A stretch of DNA of 64,000 bases from Pedobacter lusitanus. GTDB lineage: Bacteria > Bacteroidota > Bacteroidia > Sphingobacteriales > Sphingobacteriaceae. Where the stretch lies: assembly GCF_040026395.1 (NCBI RefSeq), contig NZ_CP157278.1, positions 1,240,001 through 1,304,000 on the forward strand, written 5' to 3'. Every line of letters begins with the position of its first letter. The first letter of the stretch is position 1. The notes beneath the pieces were generated by a model that was not told the origin of the DNA, ran no database searches, and saw only the letters and a list, made by a program, of their open reading frames with translations. A program made the position numbers and the translations under genes. Below are positions 55,834-64,000 of this stretch, piece after piece.

Positions 55834-57177
55834 CTAAAAAGATGGGACTATACCTTTTGCCGCATTTTCAAGTACTTTCACACAGATATCTTCGTCATCA
55901 TAACGGAGAAAGGTGCTTCTCATCTCTGATACACTTTTTTTGTAGCAATCATTTTCAAGTAGTTCCAGCAATACTTTTTTCAGATTCTTTTTATTGGGCT
56001 GCAAACATATTTTACCCAAACCATGAAAGACAATCCTTGCTGCCATTCCAGGTTGATCTGCACTATGCGGAATTGCGAGCATTGGTTTTCCGGCAAGAAC
56101 TGCTTCCTTAACAGAATTACTCCCACCATGTGTCACAACCAGATCTGCAATGTGAAGATAACTGGCCCGCACTGTCCAGGTTTTCACCAGAATGCGATCA
56201 CTATATTTATCTGAATATACACTCAATTCCCGGGTAATCGATTTGTCTGCTGTAGCAATAACTGCGCGACAACCTGAAATCTCATATACTGCCTCTATCA
56301 GGGCCCTGTAATAATGTAAGGTGAGACCTTTACGTTGTTTTGCCACAGTGCCGAGGTTTATCCATATCAACGGACCATCTCCTGCCGGAAGATGGTCTGG
56401 CATTATAAAAGGCGGGAGGTCAGTACATGGACCAATAAATGATCCGGCCGAAGCGAGGGAGCCAGAACGGGGAAAATCCATTTCAGCAGCATGTAATACA
56501 AGCTCAGGAACCGATTTAAGACGCATATCATAGAATAATGGTCGTGTAAACCAGTCTTCCGATAGATTATAGCCGGAGTGTTTAGCTATAGCATGCATCA
56601 GGCTGCGATGAGATTCCCCGTATATCAATTCATTTATTACACAGCGTAATCTGTATCTTAAATATTTAATGTGATTTTTACACCATTCCAGCTGCACAAG
56701 AAAACGACCAGTTATAGTATCTTCAGGTATCAGCGGACTTGTATATGGCGGAACTAACCTATCTTTCGTAAATAAAGGTTTCGTACTTACCGATACTGCA
56801 TCAACACCTTCCAATTTAAATGCAGGCCAGTAATGCAGAAGAAAAGGATCAAAAACAATAAGATCCGGATGATAATCAGCCATAATCTTCTGCCCTAATG
56901 TATATATATATGCTGCTTTGTCATTTACGGATTTTTTAACGGCGGCAGCAGTATAAAGGTTCCATCCTTTTCTCTGTATCTGCAAATCGCCATTAAGAAA
57001 ATTAACGCCCGTACAAAAAAAACCTTCTTCAGTAATCTTTCCAGAAAGGTCTTCAGGACAAAAAAAATGCACTTCATGACCTGCTTTGATTAATCTGCCG
57101 GCAACACCCTTTAGTGCATGAAAATGACTAATATGATTATCAACAAAGAATGCGAATTTTAAAAAACAAGTTTTCAT
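55834..57177 (-). CDS. GT1-family (UDP-glycosyltransferase-like) glycosyltransferase
   Basis: A 447-residue GT-B enzyme. The N-terminal half has DNHISHFHALKGVAGRLIKAGHEV, and the C-terminal half has the donor-binding motif VTHGGSNSVKEAVLAGKPMLAIPHSADQPGMAARI. This is the MGT/antibiotic-glycosyltransferase group, which adds sugars to small molecules such as macrolides, glycopeptides or lipids. It is on the same strand as the GT51 and ABC exporter genes. The acceptor is unknown. Confidence 0.85.
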   Translation of the reverse strand: MKTCFLKFAFFVDNHISHFHALKGVAGRLIKAGHEVHFFCPEDLSGKITEEGFFCTGVNFLNGDLQIQRKGWNLYTAAAVKKSVNDKAAYIYTLGQKIMADYHPDLIVFDPFLLHYWPAFKLEGVDAVSVSTKPLFTKDRLVPPYTSPLIPEDTITGRFLVQLEWCKNHIKYLRYRLRCVINELIYGESHRSLMHAIAKHSGYNLSEDWFTRPLFYDMRLKSVPELVLHAAEMDFPRSGSLASAGSFIGPCTDLPPFIMPDHLPAGDGPLIWINLGTVAKQRKGLTLHYYRALIEAVYEISGCRAVIATADKSITRELSVYSDKYSDRILVKTWTVRASYLHIADLVVTHGGSNSVKEAVLAGKPMLAIPHSADQPGMAARIVFHGLGKICLQPNKKNLKKVLLELLENDCYKKSVSEMRSTFLRYDDEDICVKVLENAAKGIVPSF

Positions 57178-57299
57178 TTTGATATCAATTTCAGCGCTAC
57201 AAGCAGGTTATAATACTTTCACCAACAGCATTACAAACAGGTAATTTATTAAACAATATATCAAAAAAAATTAACTTATCAGACCGTCCTGATAAAATC

Positions 57300-59069
57300 T
57301 CATTCTTTCCCTGCTTCTGCCATCACATGATCTCTTTCTCCAATTTGCTGACGCCACATTGCCTGATACAAACCATTGGTTCCGATCAGATCAAGATGTT
57401 TTCCCGCGCCAACAATAAGACCTTTCTCCAATACGAATATACAATCAGCATGCATCACTGTACTTAAGCGATGTGCAACAAGAATAGTAATATGATCTTT
57501 CAGGCTTGAAATTTCATAAATAGTACGGGTAATTTCTTCTTCAGTAATAGAGTCCAGAGATGATGTTGCTTCATCAAAAATAAGGACATTAGGTTTACGT
57601 AATAAAGCACGGGCTATAGATAAGCGTTGTTTTTCACCACCAGAGACTTTCACTCCCCCTTCTCCAATTATAGTGTCCAGTCCCATACCTGCTCTGAAAA
57701 GTAAACTTTGACATGCTGATTTCTGAAGCGCATTCATGCATTCTTCGTCAGTTGCATCTGGTCTCACAAAAAGCAGGTTTTCACGTATAGTACCTGCAAA
57801 TAACTGAATATCCTGGGTCACAAATCCTATATTTTCTCTTAACCGGTCAAGATTCAATTGATTTCCGGCAATATCATTATACCTTATCTCTCCTTCCAAA
57901 GGTTGGTATAAACCTATCAATAATTTGATAAGTGTTGTCTTTCCAGAACCGGATGGCCCTACAAATGCGATTGTTTTACCTGCTCCGACTGAAAACGAAA
58001 TATGGCTTAAAGCGTTACTTTGTGAACTGGAATGCCTGAAAGTAATATTATCAAATTCAAGCTTTTCAATACGGGAAATATGAGTTGCCATAACGGGACC
58101 CGCCTCCAGCGGAACACTTAAAATTTTACCAAAGGCCTCAATAGACACCTGAGTCTCACGCCAGCTCAGCACAACATTTCCAAAACCAGTCAGAGGATTA
58201 AAAAGTGTAAACGAGAACAGTAAAAATGTAAAATATTTTCCCGGAGAAATCTCATTATCAAAAATAAGAATGAGCAGGAAGACCACCATTATGCTACGAA
58301 CCAGATTGACAATAGTGCCCTGAATAAAACTGGTACCACGAATATACTTCACCTTACGTAATTCCAGGTCTAAAATTTTCGAATTAGCCTTATTCAGCCT
58401 GTCGATTTCCTGATTGGCAAGCCCCAATCCTTTTATCAGTTCTATATTACGCAAAGATTCTATTGTTGAGCCAGCCAGGGCAGTAATTTCATGTACAATA
58501 CGCTTATGAATTTTTTTTATCCTTCCACTGACCAGCCAGCTCACAATAGCAATAAAAGGCAAAGCAGTAAGATAGACAAGCGTCACCTTAAGGCTAATAT
58601 TTCTGGAATAAATAACCACAAAAACAATCCCTACAAAAGCTTCAAAAGCAATGCTTATAAATGAGGTGATAAATTTTTCTGTATCAATACGTACTTTTTG
58701 AAGTATAGCTAAAGTTTCTCCGCTGCGCAGATCTTCAAATACCTGATAAGGCATGGCAAGTGAATGTTTCAAGCCATCTGAATACATCTGTGAACCGGTT
58801 TTCTGAACAATAATACTTGTAAAATAATCCTGAAGATTCTTAGCTATCCGGCTTACCATTGCTGCCCCAACAGCCAGCGCAATGAAACCAAATACTCTTT
58901 TTATGAACTCCCCCCTTTCAAGTATTGCTCGCTTTTCCATAAGTTCATCAACAATTTTACCCGTTATTACAGGATCAAGTAAAGAAAAAACCTGACAAAT
59001 GGTAGCAAGAACCAAAACAAGAACAACAGTCCATCGATACGCGCGGAGATAAAACAAGAGTATTTTCAT
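57300..59069 (-). CDS. ABC transporter, fused membrane and ATPase domains
   Basis: A 589-residue exporter half-transporter from MKILLFYLRAYRW. Six membrane helices (about 1-310) are followed by the ATPase: Walker A GPSGSGKT, signature VSGGEKQRLS, Walker B VLIFDEATSSLD and H-loop LVAHRLST. An upstream ATG at 59144 would add 25 residues (Phe/Ile/Cys-rich, separated by poly-A/T DNA), so I prefer 59069. It would work as a homodimer and could export the product of this locus. It is divergent from the deacetylase gene; the gap 59070-59343 is very AT-rich, with TATATTTG at 59215-59222 but no clear -33 box. Confidence 0.9.
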   Translation of the reverse strand: MKILLFYLRAYRWTVVLVLVLATICQVFSLLDPVITGKIVDELMEKRAILERGEFIKRVFGFIALAVGAAMVSRIAKNLQDYFTSIIVQKTGSQMYSDGLKHSLAMPYQVFEDLRSGETLAILQKVRIDTEKFITSFISIAFEAFVGIVFVVIYSRNISLKVTLVYLTALPFIAIVSWLVSGRIKKIHKRIVHEITALAGSTIESLRNIELIKGLGLANQEIDRLNKANSKILDLELRKVKYIRGTSFIQGTIVNLVRSIMVVFLLILIFDNEISPGKYFTFLLFSFTLFNPLTGFGNVVLSWRETQVSIEAFGKILSVPLEAGPVMATHISRIEKLEFDNITFRHSSSQSNALSHISFSVGAGKTIAFVGPSGSGKTTLIKLLIGLYQPLEGEIRYNDIAGNQLNLDRLRENIGFVTQDIQLFAGTIRENLLFVRPDATDEECMNALQKSACQSLLFRAGMGLDTIIGEGGVKVSGGEKQRLSIARALLRKPNVLIFDEATSSLDSITEEEITRTIYEISSLKDHITILVAHRLSTVMHADCIFVLEKGLIVGAGKHLDLIGTNGLYQAMWRQQIGERDHVMAEAGKE

Positions 59070-59343
59070 ATGCTGACATTTGCACTCAAAACAAAAAAAA
59101 ATAAAAAAAATAACCTTTAAACTATTGATACAATTGAAAATCAAGGTAAAAGCTTTTAATCACATCCTAATATCGACTTTAAACTAATTTAATCAAAAAA
59201 ATAAGTTTACAAATTATATTTGTATTGTTAAAAATTTATATATATTATTGCTTTACAATTTAGACAGAACTACTTTGACAATAAGTGAGATCAAATTTCT
59301 TATTATCAACACAAAACAATAACAGAACTTAATTATCATTTGT

Positions 59344-60267
59344 ATGGAAGTCTATTTAACTTTTGATGATGGAATTCAATCTGGTACCGAAGAAGTATTA
59401 AAAGTATTAAAAGCTAATACTGTTAATGCTACGTTTTTTCTGACAGGATTATTTACCGGTTATGAATTTAAAAGAGACTGGAAAAAATCAGCACAGGTAT
59501 TAAAAGATATTTATCTGTATCATGCTATTGGAAATCACAGCTTTTCACATGCAAATGAATATTACACAAGCTATTATAAAGACGGCCTGCTCATCAATAA
59601 TGAAGGAAAAAGGAGAACAGTAACTGAAGATTTTCTGCTTAACAAGCATCAGTTAAATAATTACCTGGCGAGCATCTGCACACCTACTACGATAAACCAC
59701 GATTTTTTGCTCGCCGCTAACCAGCAAACACAACTTGCGCGGCTTCCAGGCCGGAATGTCTGGCGTTGCGGTATAAAATCATCACACACAACTAACTGCA
59801 ACAGACCAATCTGCAGTACAGACGAGTCCGATACCAAACAAGGTGCAGACGAGCTATTTAATACTGGATATCAGATATTTGGATGGCACAAAGAATGGCA
59901 TATGCAGTTTGATTTCTCATCAGAGACCCGTCGCTATCAGCAACAGAGAATAGCTACCGGACAAATGGATTATTCCTCGTCCCTCCATACCAATCCGGAT
60001 TGGGATATGTATTCGCCTGAGCATAATGAGAAAGACAGGTTAACTGAGGATTTTTTAACAGTAGCAGATAAAATTCTGGAAATGAAAAATGAAGGAAAAG
60101 TGATTTTGCTCATGCATGACAGGGCTTTCAGAAAGAGTCCGGATAATAAATTTAAAAATGAGGCACAAAAACTTTCAAAATTAATCCATCAGCTAAAAGC
60201 ACATAAAGTAACGTTTAAAACGCTGGACCACTATTACAAAACAAAACAAACAGTTAGTATACTTTGA
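59344..60267 (+). CDS. Polysaccharide deacetylase family protein (NodB type)
   Basis: A 307-residue protein. The NodB motifs are LTFDDG (Asp8, Asp9) at the very N-terminus and HSFSH (His65, His69); RLPGRNVWR and VILLMHDR match motifs 3 and 5. It would remove an acetyl or similar acyl group from an amino sugar, or another amide. There is no signal peptide, so it acts in the cytoplasm. It is the first of at least four genes on the plus strand that continue beyond the window. A second NodB domain occurs in the fusion gene downstream. Confidence 0.8.
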   Translation: MEVYLTFDDGIQSGTEEVLKVLKANTVNATFFLTGLFTGYEFKRDWKKSAQVLKDIYLYHAIGNHSFSHANEYYTSYYKDGLLINNEGKRRTVTEDFLLNKHQLNNYLASICTPTTINHDFLLAANQQTQLARLPGRNVWRCGIKSSHTTNCNRPICSTDESDTKQGADELFNTGYQIFGWHKEWHMQFDFSSETRRYQQQRIATGQMDYSSSLHTNPDWDMYSPEHNEKDRLTEDFLTVADKILEMKNEGKVILLMHDRAFRKSPDNKFKNEAQKLSKLIHQLKAHKVTFKTLDHYYKTKQTVSIL

Positions 60268-60316
60268 AATTTTAATTATTTATTATTAAATTATTTTCCT
60301 TTTAAACTTATTGATT

Positions 60317-60775
60317 ATGATCGACCACATCGCTATTGCTGTTAATAACCTGCAAGAGTCTATAAAACTTTATAATGAGGTATTAGGATTCGAACTTGTC
60401 GAAAAAAGAACTACACAGGGTGAGTATTCCGGAATGCATTCTGCTGTTTTGAATAAAAACGGAACCGTAATTGTTTTACTGGAGAGCGAGGGAACAAATT
60501 CTCAGATAAGTCAGTTTATCGATGCTTTTGGAACTGGGGTACAACATGTGGCTATCAGTGTCAGTAATATTGAAGATACGCTTAGCAAGCTGGATGCACA
60601 TGAGAATGCCGCAGAAATAGATATTATAGAAGGAGATGGGATAAGACAGGTCTTTCTTCGCAGAGATATTGGCTCTGGTGTACGGCTTGAACTGATTGAA
60701 CGTAATGGAGGTACTTTTAATGATGCATCTATCAATAAAATGTTCAGGTCTTTTGAAGAAAAGAAAATATGTTAA
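60317..60775 (+). CDS. Single-domain VOC dioxygenase resembling the catalytic half of 4-hydroxymandelate synthase/HPPD
   Basis: A 152-residue protein from ATG 60317 (a TTG at 60311 is also in frame). It aligns by eye with the C-terminal half of 4-hydroxyphenylpyruvate dioxygenases: IDHIAIAV, NSQISQFIDAFGTGVQHVAI, RLELIERNGG and the tail INKMFRSFEE, which mimics the GNFKALFEAIE ending. The iron ligands would be His4, His77 and Glu125, all present. Normal enzymes are about 350 residues with two VOC domains; this one has only the catalytic one. Methylmalonyl-CoA epimerase is the alternative, but the C-terminal tail fits HPPD/HmaS better. Nearby HpgT-like and FMN oxidase genes support hydroxymandelate synthase. 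Confidence 0.65.
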   Translation: MIDHIAIAVNNLQESIKLYNEVLGFELVEKRTTQGEYSGMHSAVLNKNGTVIVLLESEGTNSQISQFIDAFGTGVQHVAISVSNIEDTLSKLDAHENAAEIDIIEGDGIRQVFLRRDIGSGVRLELIERNGGTFNDASINKMFRSFEEKKIC

Positions 60776-60898
60776 CAAATTGTATTCAGAAATATCAAAT
60801 TCGATTGACAGCATAAAAAAATCATGAGGTCCCTATGGAGATCATTTATTCTTACTATTCTAATTGTTCTAATGTTGAATTACTAAAAAATACATATT

Positions 60899-63769
60899 TT
60901 GAATATTAAGATCATTCCTGATCAGACAGGATTCAGATATTCAGTTAATGAGGTAGAAGGATCTCTGTTTTCATTTGATTATTTTGCAATTTGCACCGGG
61001 GGCAAACAAATTTTCGGTACTGTAGAAGGAGCGTCGGCAGCAGAATGGGTCTCAGTTCCAATTAGCGAACCCATTATGCATATTGGTATTACATGTCTGA
61101 GAGTTTCTACTGCCGGCACTCTGCAATCTGCAGTTCAACCGACCGCTAATTCACCGGATAAAAAAGCTGAATCGTATTCTGGTACTTCTTATCCTCAATA
61201 TTTTCTCGAACTAATAGAACGTATAGGGCCCGAGAAAATATTCCTTTCGGATAATTATATTCTGATATCAGAAGATGACATCAATGAAAGCCCTGAAGAC
61301 TGGTTACATGGACTCTCCTGGCATAAAATAAAGAATGATACTGCATTAAGATATGAATGGCAATTTCATGCTATTCCTGATACATTTGGAATTATTATTT
61401 ACTGTAATTATAGCCTTCCTGAAATTTCCGTTATTATTCCATTTCACCACAATATATGTGATCTCCAAAGAGCAGTAAATAGCGTCCTCCAACAAACATT
61501 TCAATCCTTCGAAATCATACTCGTTAATGATTTTTCCAGTGATAAAGACATCTTTCTGATTCAGGAACTTCTTCATTCCCCTAAAGTAAAACTTATAGAT
61601 AACCTGAGTAATCTCGGACAGTCTATTTCACTCAATATAGGATTATTACATGCAAAAGGTAAATACGTTGTTCAGCTGGATGCTGATGACTGGCTCACTG
61701 CAGATGCTTTGGAATTTATTGAGAATCTGACTAAAGAACAGAATTATGCAGCAATATCAGGAAACCCTTATGTTGTTACGAACAATAATACACAAATATG
61801 GGATGGGCATGCTGTTGAACAATCTACTGATTATTTCACTTACAAAGGTATAAATGCTCCCCGTATATATAAAACAACCATCCTGAAAGAAATGGGCGGG
61901 TGGTCTGTAAATGACTCGTATAACGGAAGATATTATGAAGACCGGCTTATGTTAAGCCGGATTGCAGAAAAACACAAGATAGGCTATTTCGACAAATCCA
62001 TTTATTATGTATCTGTTCACAGTGAATCCTTAAGCAGAAAAAGGCCACTGGAAACAGCATCTGCTAAATTATCAATTTTAGTAAATGAAGTTAATAAGAG
62101 GAATTTACAGCTCAGACATACATTAAAGGGACACAATATGCTGAGTGCAGAAATAATGTCAAAGACATTTGGCATTAACGCTTATACCTGGAGTATCATT
62201 ATACCTTTTTCCCGAAATGCAGCACATTTACACCTGTCACTAAAAAGCTGGAATGAAGCAATTGGAGACGGGCATACGAATGTCAGACTAATCGTTGTTA
62301 ATGACAATATTAAAATAGATCTGTCTTTCATTGAAAAGCAATTCCATTTTGTAACAGTTATCAAAACTGAAGGCAATAAAGGTCCTGCTCATGCCAGAAA
62401 TCTTGGAGTTGAATTCAGTAACAGCGATTATATTTACTTTTCTGATGAAGACCATATCGTACCTCCGGATATTCTTTACAGACACGAAGAACTTCATGTG
62501 GAGAATAATCATAAGACAATTGTAATTGGTAATGTCTGGGGAAGAAGGGTCGTGTATAATCTTGATCCGGAGATTGAAACAATTACTAAACACAAATTAT
62601 TAAAAAACTTCTGGTTTAGAAAAGAGTTTGAAAGTATTACAAACGCACTTGCAACAGGTGAAGATTATAAATTATTTGAAACTGAAAACAATATTTATCG
62701 TACCTGTTTTGATTATAGTTTTTCAGATCAGTGGCAGAGGGAATGGGGTGAAGTATTTAGTAAACATGGCTTCGGTCTTGAGGAATGGGAACATTCCTGG
62801 CTAAAATGCGGAACAGGCAGTGCTTCCATTTTACGGGAGAATTTTAATTCAATCGGCGGTTTTAATGAAACATTACAGTCTATGGAAGATTGGGAATTCG
62901 GCATCCGTGCAGGATTAATGAATTATAAAATTGTAATGGCACCATTCTCTGAGCCCTTTCATATTATACATCCAAAAAAAGCAGAAGAACGAAAAGATCA
63001 TAATAAAACAGCGATTGCCTCCATTAAATCAAAATTTCCGGGCATAATAGAACGTGCTGTGAACTCTGGCATGTTAGAAAACATTGTTGGTATGATTTTT
63101 AGCGAAGAAACTCACCAGGTTCATCATAGAGTATCACCAGAGAAAAAAAACAAAGTCTGTCTGACATTTGATGACGGCCCTCACGAATACAGTACAAATC
63201 TTCTTCTTGACAGGCTTCAGCATTTAAACCTTAAAGGTACATTCTTCGTTCAGGGTGACAGAAGCCTTTTTTCCAAGCCTGTCCTGGACAGAATAATCAA
63301 TGAAGGCCATGAATTGGGAATTCATAACTGGCATCATCGTTCCCATGAAAACTCCTGTAGTGAGGAAATGATTCGGGATATCAATAAAACCAGAGCACTT
63401 TTAAAACAACTTACAGGAAAAAGTATCGGATTATTCCGTCCTCCATATGGCAGGATCTCTAATTCTTTAACTCAAAAATTAAATGATGAGGGCTATAAAA
63501 TCATAGGGTGGCATAATAATTCTATGGACTGGGCCCGTGGAGTAACAGATATACAAATAATCAGCAATCTCGCTGCAGAAGGTATCATGAATAAAATTTT
63601 GCTTTTTCATGATGGTACCGGCGAACCTGAAAGCCAGTTTAAGGCACTGCAATGGCTCGAACAACTCTGTACAAAAAATGAACTGGAGAGTATTACAGTG
63701 AGTGAATATCTTAAATATAACAGCATTGATCAGGTTCTTTCAGGATTAAAATATATAGATCGCATATAA
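60899..63769 (+). CDS. Trifunctional fusion: two GT2 glycosyltransferase domains and a polysaccharide deacetylase
   Basis: A 956-residue protein with a TTG start and no signal peptide. Residues 1-175 are an unrecognised N-terminal region. GT2 domain A (about 177-395) has ISVIIPFHHN, VNDFSS and LDADDW. GT2 domain B (about 425-700) has WSIIIPFSRN, ARNLGVEFSNSDYIYFSDED and a Gly/Trp-rich acceptor region. The NodB domain (about 750-940) has LTFDDGPHEY, HNWHHRSHE and RPPYGR. It could build and deacetylate an amino-sugar unit in one protein. It is followed one base later by the FMN oxidase gene, so translation is probably coupled. Confidence 0.85.
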   Translation: MNIKIIPDQTGFRYSVNEVEGSLFSFDYFAICTGGKQIFGTVEGASAAEWVSVPISEPIMHIGITCLRVSTAGTLQSAVQPTANSPDKKAESYSGTSYPQYFLELIERIGPEKIFLSDNYILISEDDINESPEDWLHGLSWHKIKNDTALRYEWQFHAIPDTFGIIIYCNYSLPEISVIIPFHHNICDLQRAVNSVLQQTFQSFEIILVNDFSSDKDIFLIQELLHSPKVKLIDNLSNLGQSISLNIGLLHAKGKYVVQLDADDWLTADALEFIENLTKEQNYAAISGNPYVVTNNNTQIWDGHAVEQSTDYFTYKGINAPRIYKTTILKEMGGWSVNDSYNGRYYEDRLMLSRIAEKHKIGYFDKSIYYVSVHSESLSRKRPLETASAKLSILVNEVNKRNLQLRHTLKGHNMLSAEIMSKTFGINAYTWSIIIPFSRNAAHLHLSLKSWNEAIGDGHTNVRLIVVNDNIKIDLSFIEKQFHFVTVIKTEGNKGPAHARNLGVEFSNSDYIYFSDEDHIVPPDILYRHEELHVENNHKTIVIGNVWGRRVVYNLDPEIETITKHKLLKNFWFRKEFESITNALATGEDYKLFETENNIYRTCFDYSFSDQWQREWGEVFSKHGFGLEEWEHSWLKCGTGSASILRENFNSIGGFNETLQSMEDWEFGIRAGLMNYKIVMAPFSEPFHIIHPKKAEERKDHNKTAIASIKSKFPGIIERAVNSGMLENIVGMIFSEETHQVHHRVSPEKKNKVCLTFDDGPHEYSTNLLLDRLQHLNLKGTFFVQGDRSLFSKPVLDRIINEGHELGIHNWHHRSHENSCSEEMIRDINKTRALLKQLTGKSIGLFRPPYGRISNSLTQKLNDEGYKIIGWHNNSMDWARGVTDIQIISNLAAEGIMNKILLFHDGTGEPESQFKALQWLEQLCTKNELESITVSEYLKYNSIDQVLSGLKYIDRI

Positions 63770-63770
63770 A

Positions 63771-64000
63771 ATGAGCGAAAAAAAGTATTATAACTGGCAA
63801 GAAGTACTACATGATGCAAAACTCAGATTGCCTGGCTTCGTTTTCGATTTTATTCATGGAGGAGCAGGCGAAGAGCAATTATTGACACACAGCCGACGGG
63901 TTTTAGATCAGTTATCATTATTACCTCTAGTATTACGTGATACATCCGTACAGTCAACAACTCAGACATTATTTGGCACAAATTACACGCTCCCCATCGC
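63771..64000 (+). CDS. FMN-dependent alpha-hydroxy-acid oxidase, HmO-like, cut by the right edge
   Basis: The first 76 residues of an FMN hydroxy-acid dehydrogenase. The N-terminal pattern LPGFVFDFIHGGAGEE, then RRVLDQLSLLPLVLRD and TTQTLFGTNYTLPI, is that of lactate/mandelate oxidases and 4-hydroxymandelate oxidase (HmO). Active-site residues lie beyond the window. With HpgT-like and HmaS-like genes close by, HmO is the most coherent reading; L-lactate dehydrogenase is the alternative. It starts one base after the fusion gene stop. Confidence 0.75.
   Translation, partial: MSEKKYYNWQEVLHDAKLRLPGFVFDFIHGGAGEEQLLTHSRRVLDQLSLLPLVLRDTSVQSTTQTLFGTNYTLPI

Noticed and set aside
59215..59222. Promoter TATATTTG for the deacetylase operon
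   Set aside because: No -33 box at 19-21 bases upstream, and the region is so AT-rich that chance matches are expected.
60317..60775. Methylmalonyl-CoA epimerase
   Set aside because: Size and fold would fit, but the NSQISQFIDAFGTGVQH block and the C-terminal INKMFRSFEE tail match the HPPD/HmaS catalytic half better, and no methylmalonyl-CoA genes are nearby. It remains the main alternative.
1..64000. CRISPR arrays, tRNA or rRNA genes, insertion sequences
   Set aside because: I looked for regularly spaced repeats, tRNA-like cloverleaf sequence and transposase motifs and saw none. A dedicated scan would be more sensitive than reading by eye.

Overview
The window looks like a chromosomal segment of a Bacteroidota bacterium, most likely Sphingobacteriaceae close to Pedobacter. 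The signs are a SusC/SusD pair next to a hybrid-type two-component sensor, several TonB-dependent receptors with N-terminal carboxypeptidase-D-like domains, a Bacteroidota-type promoter (TTTA-N19-TATATTTG) in front of efp, and AT-rich intergenic DNA. I saw no tRNA, rRNA, IS element or CRISPR array.

Layout. 1-4651: efflux operon on the minus strand (TolC, HlyD-type adaptor, two ABC-2 permeases, the last one cut by the left edge). 4778-11304: mostly single genes (thioesterase, Crp/Fnr regulator, EF-P, YwqK-like repeat protein, DUF4180, serine hydrolase, aspartate kinase, lipoprotein). 11392-26906: a polysaccharide utilisation locus (SusC, SusD, DUF3823, GH2, GtaA-like glutaminase family, aldose epimerase) divergent from a hybrid sensor that is split into two overlapping genes. 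26914-29158: peptide deformylase-like gene, diaminopropionate ammonia-lyase and an Lrp regulator.

29155-42753 is the most striking part. A minus-strand run encodes an acyl-AMP ligase, a TauD-type dioxygenase, an FcoT-type thioesterase and an NRPS. This is the gene set known from actinobacterial isonitrile lipopeptide pathways (ScoA-E; Mycobacterium Rv0097-Rv0101). Here the carrier protein is fused into a 1977-residue ACP-KS-ACP-C-A-PCP-TE synthase, and the A-domain pocket resembles an ornithine code. The same run carries a TonB-dependent receptor, two small Cys-motif proteins and a lipoprotein that joins an isonitrile-hydratase-like DJ-1/PfpI domain to a YHS metal-binding domain. I infer a complete metallophore cycle: make an isonitrile chelator, import the metal complex, hydrate the isonitrile in the envelope to release the metal, and catch the metal on the YHS domain. 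Two intergenic stretches inside this run hold nested inverted repeats that may be structured RNA.

42821-45638: Lrp regulator divergent from ornithine aminotransferase and arginase, with a perfect 8-bp inverted repeat between them. 45700-48037: M15 peptidase and two methyltransferases. 48057-64000: the start of what looks like a second specialised-metabolite locus: MbtH protein, HpgT-like aminotransferase, a single-domain 4-hydroxymandelate-synthase-like enzyme and an FMN hydroxy-acid oxidase (cut by the right edge). Together these suggest 4-hydroxyphenylglycine supply. A stand-alone formyltransferase with a half condensation domain, a GT1 glycosyltransferase, an ABC exporter, two deacetylases, a double GT2 fusion and a peptidoglycan glycosyltransferase accompany them. 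The NRPS that would use these parts is not in the window and may lie to the right.
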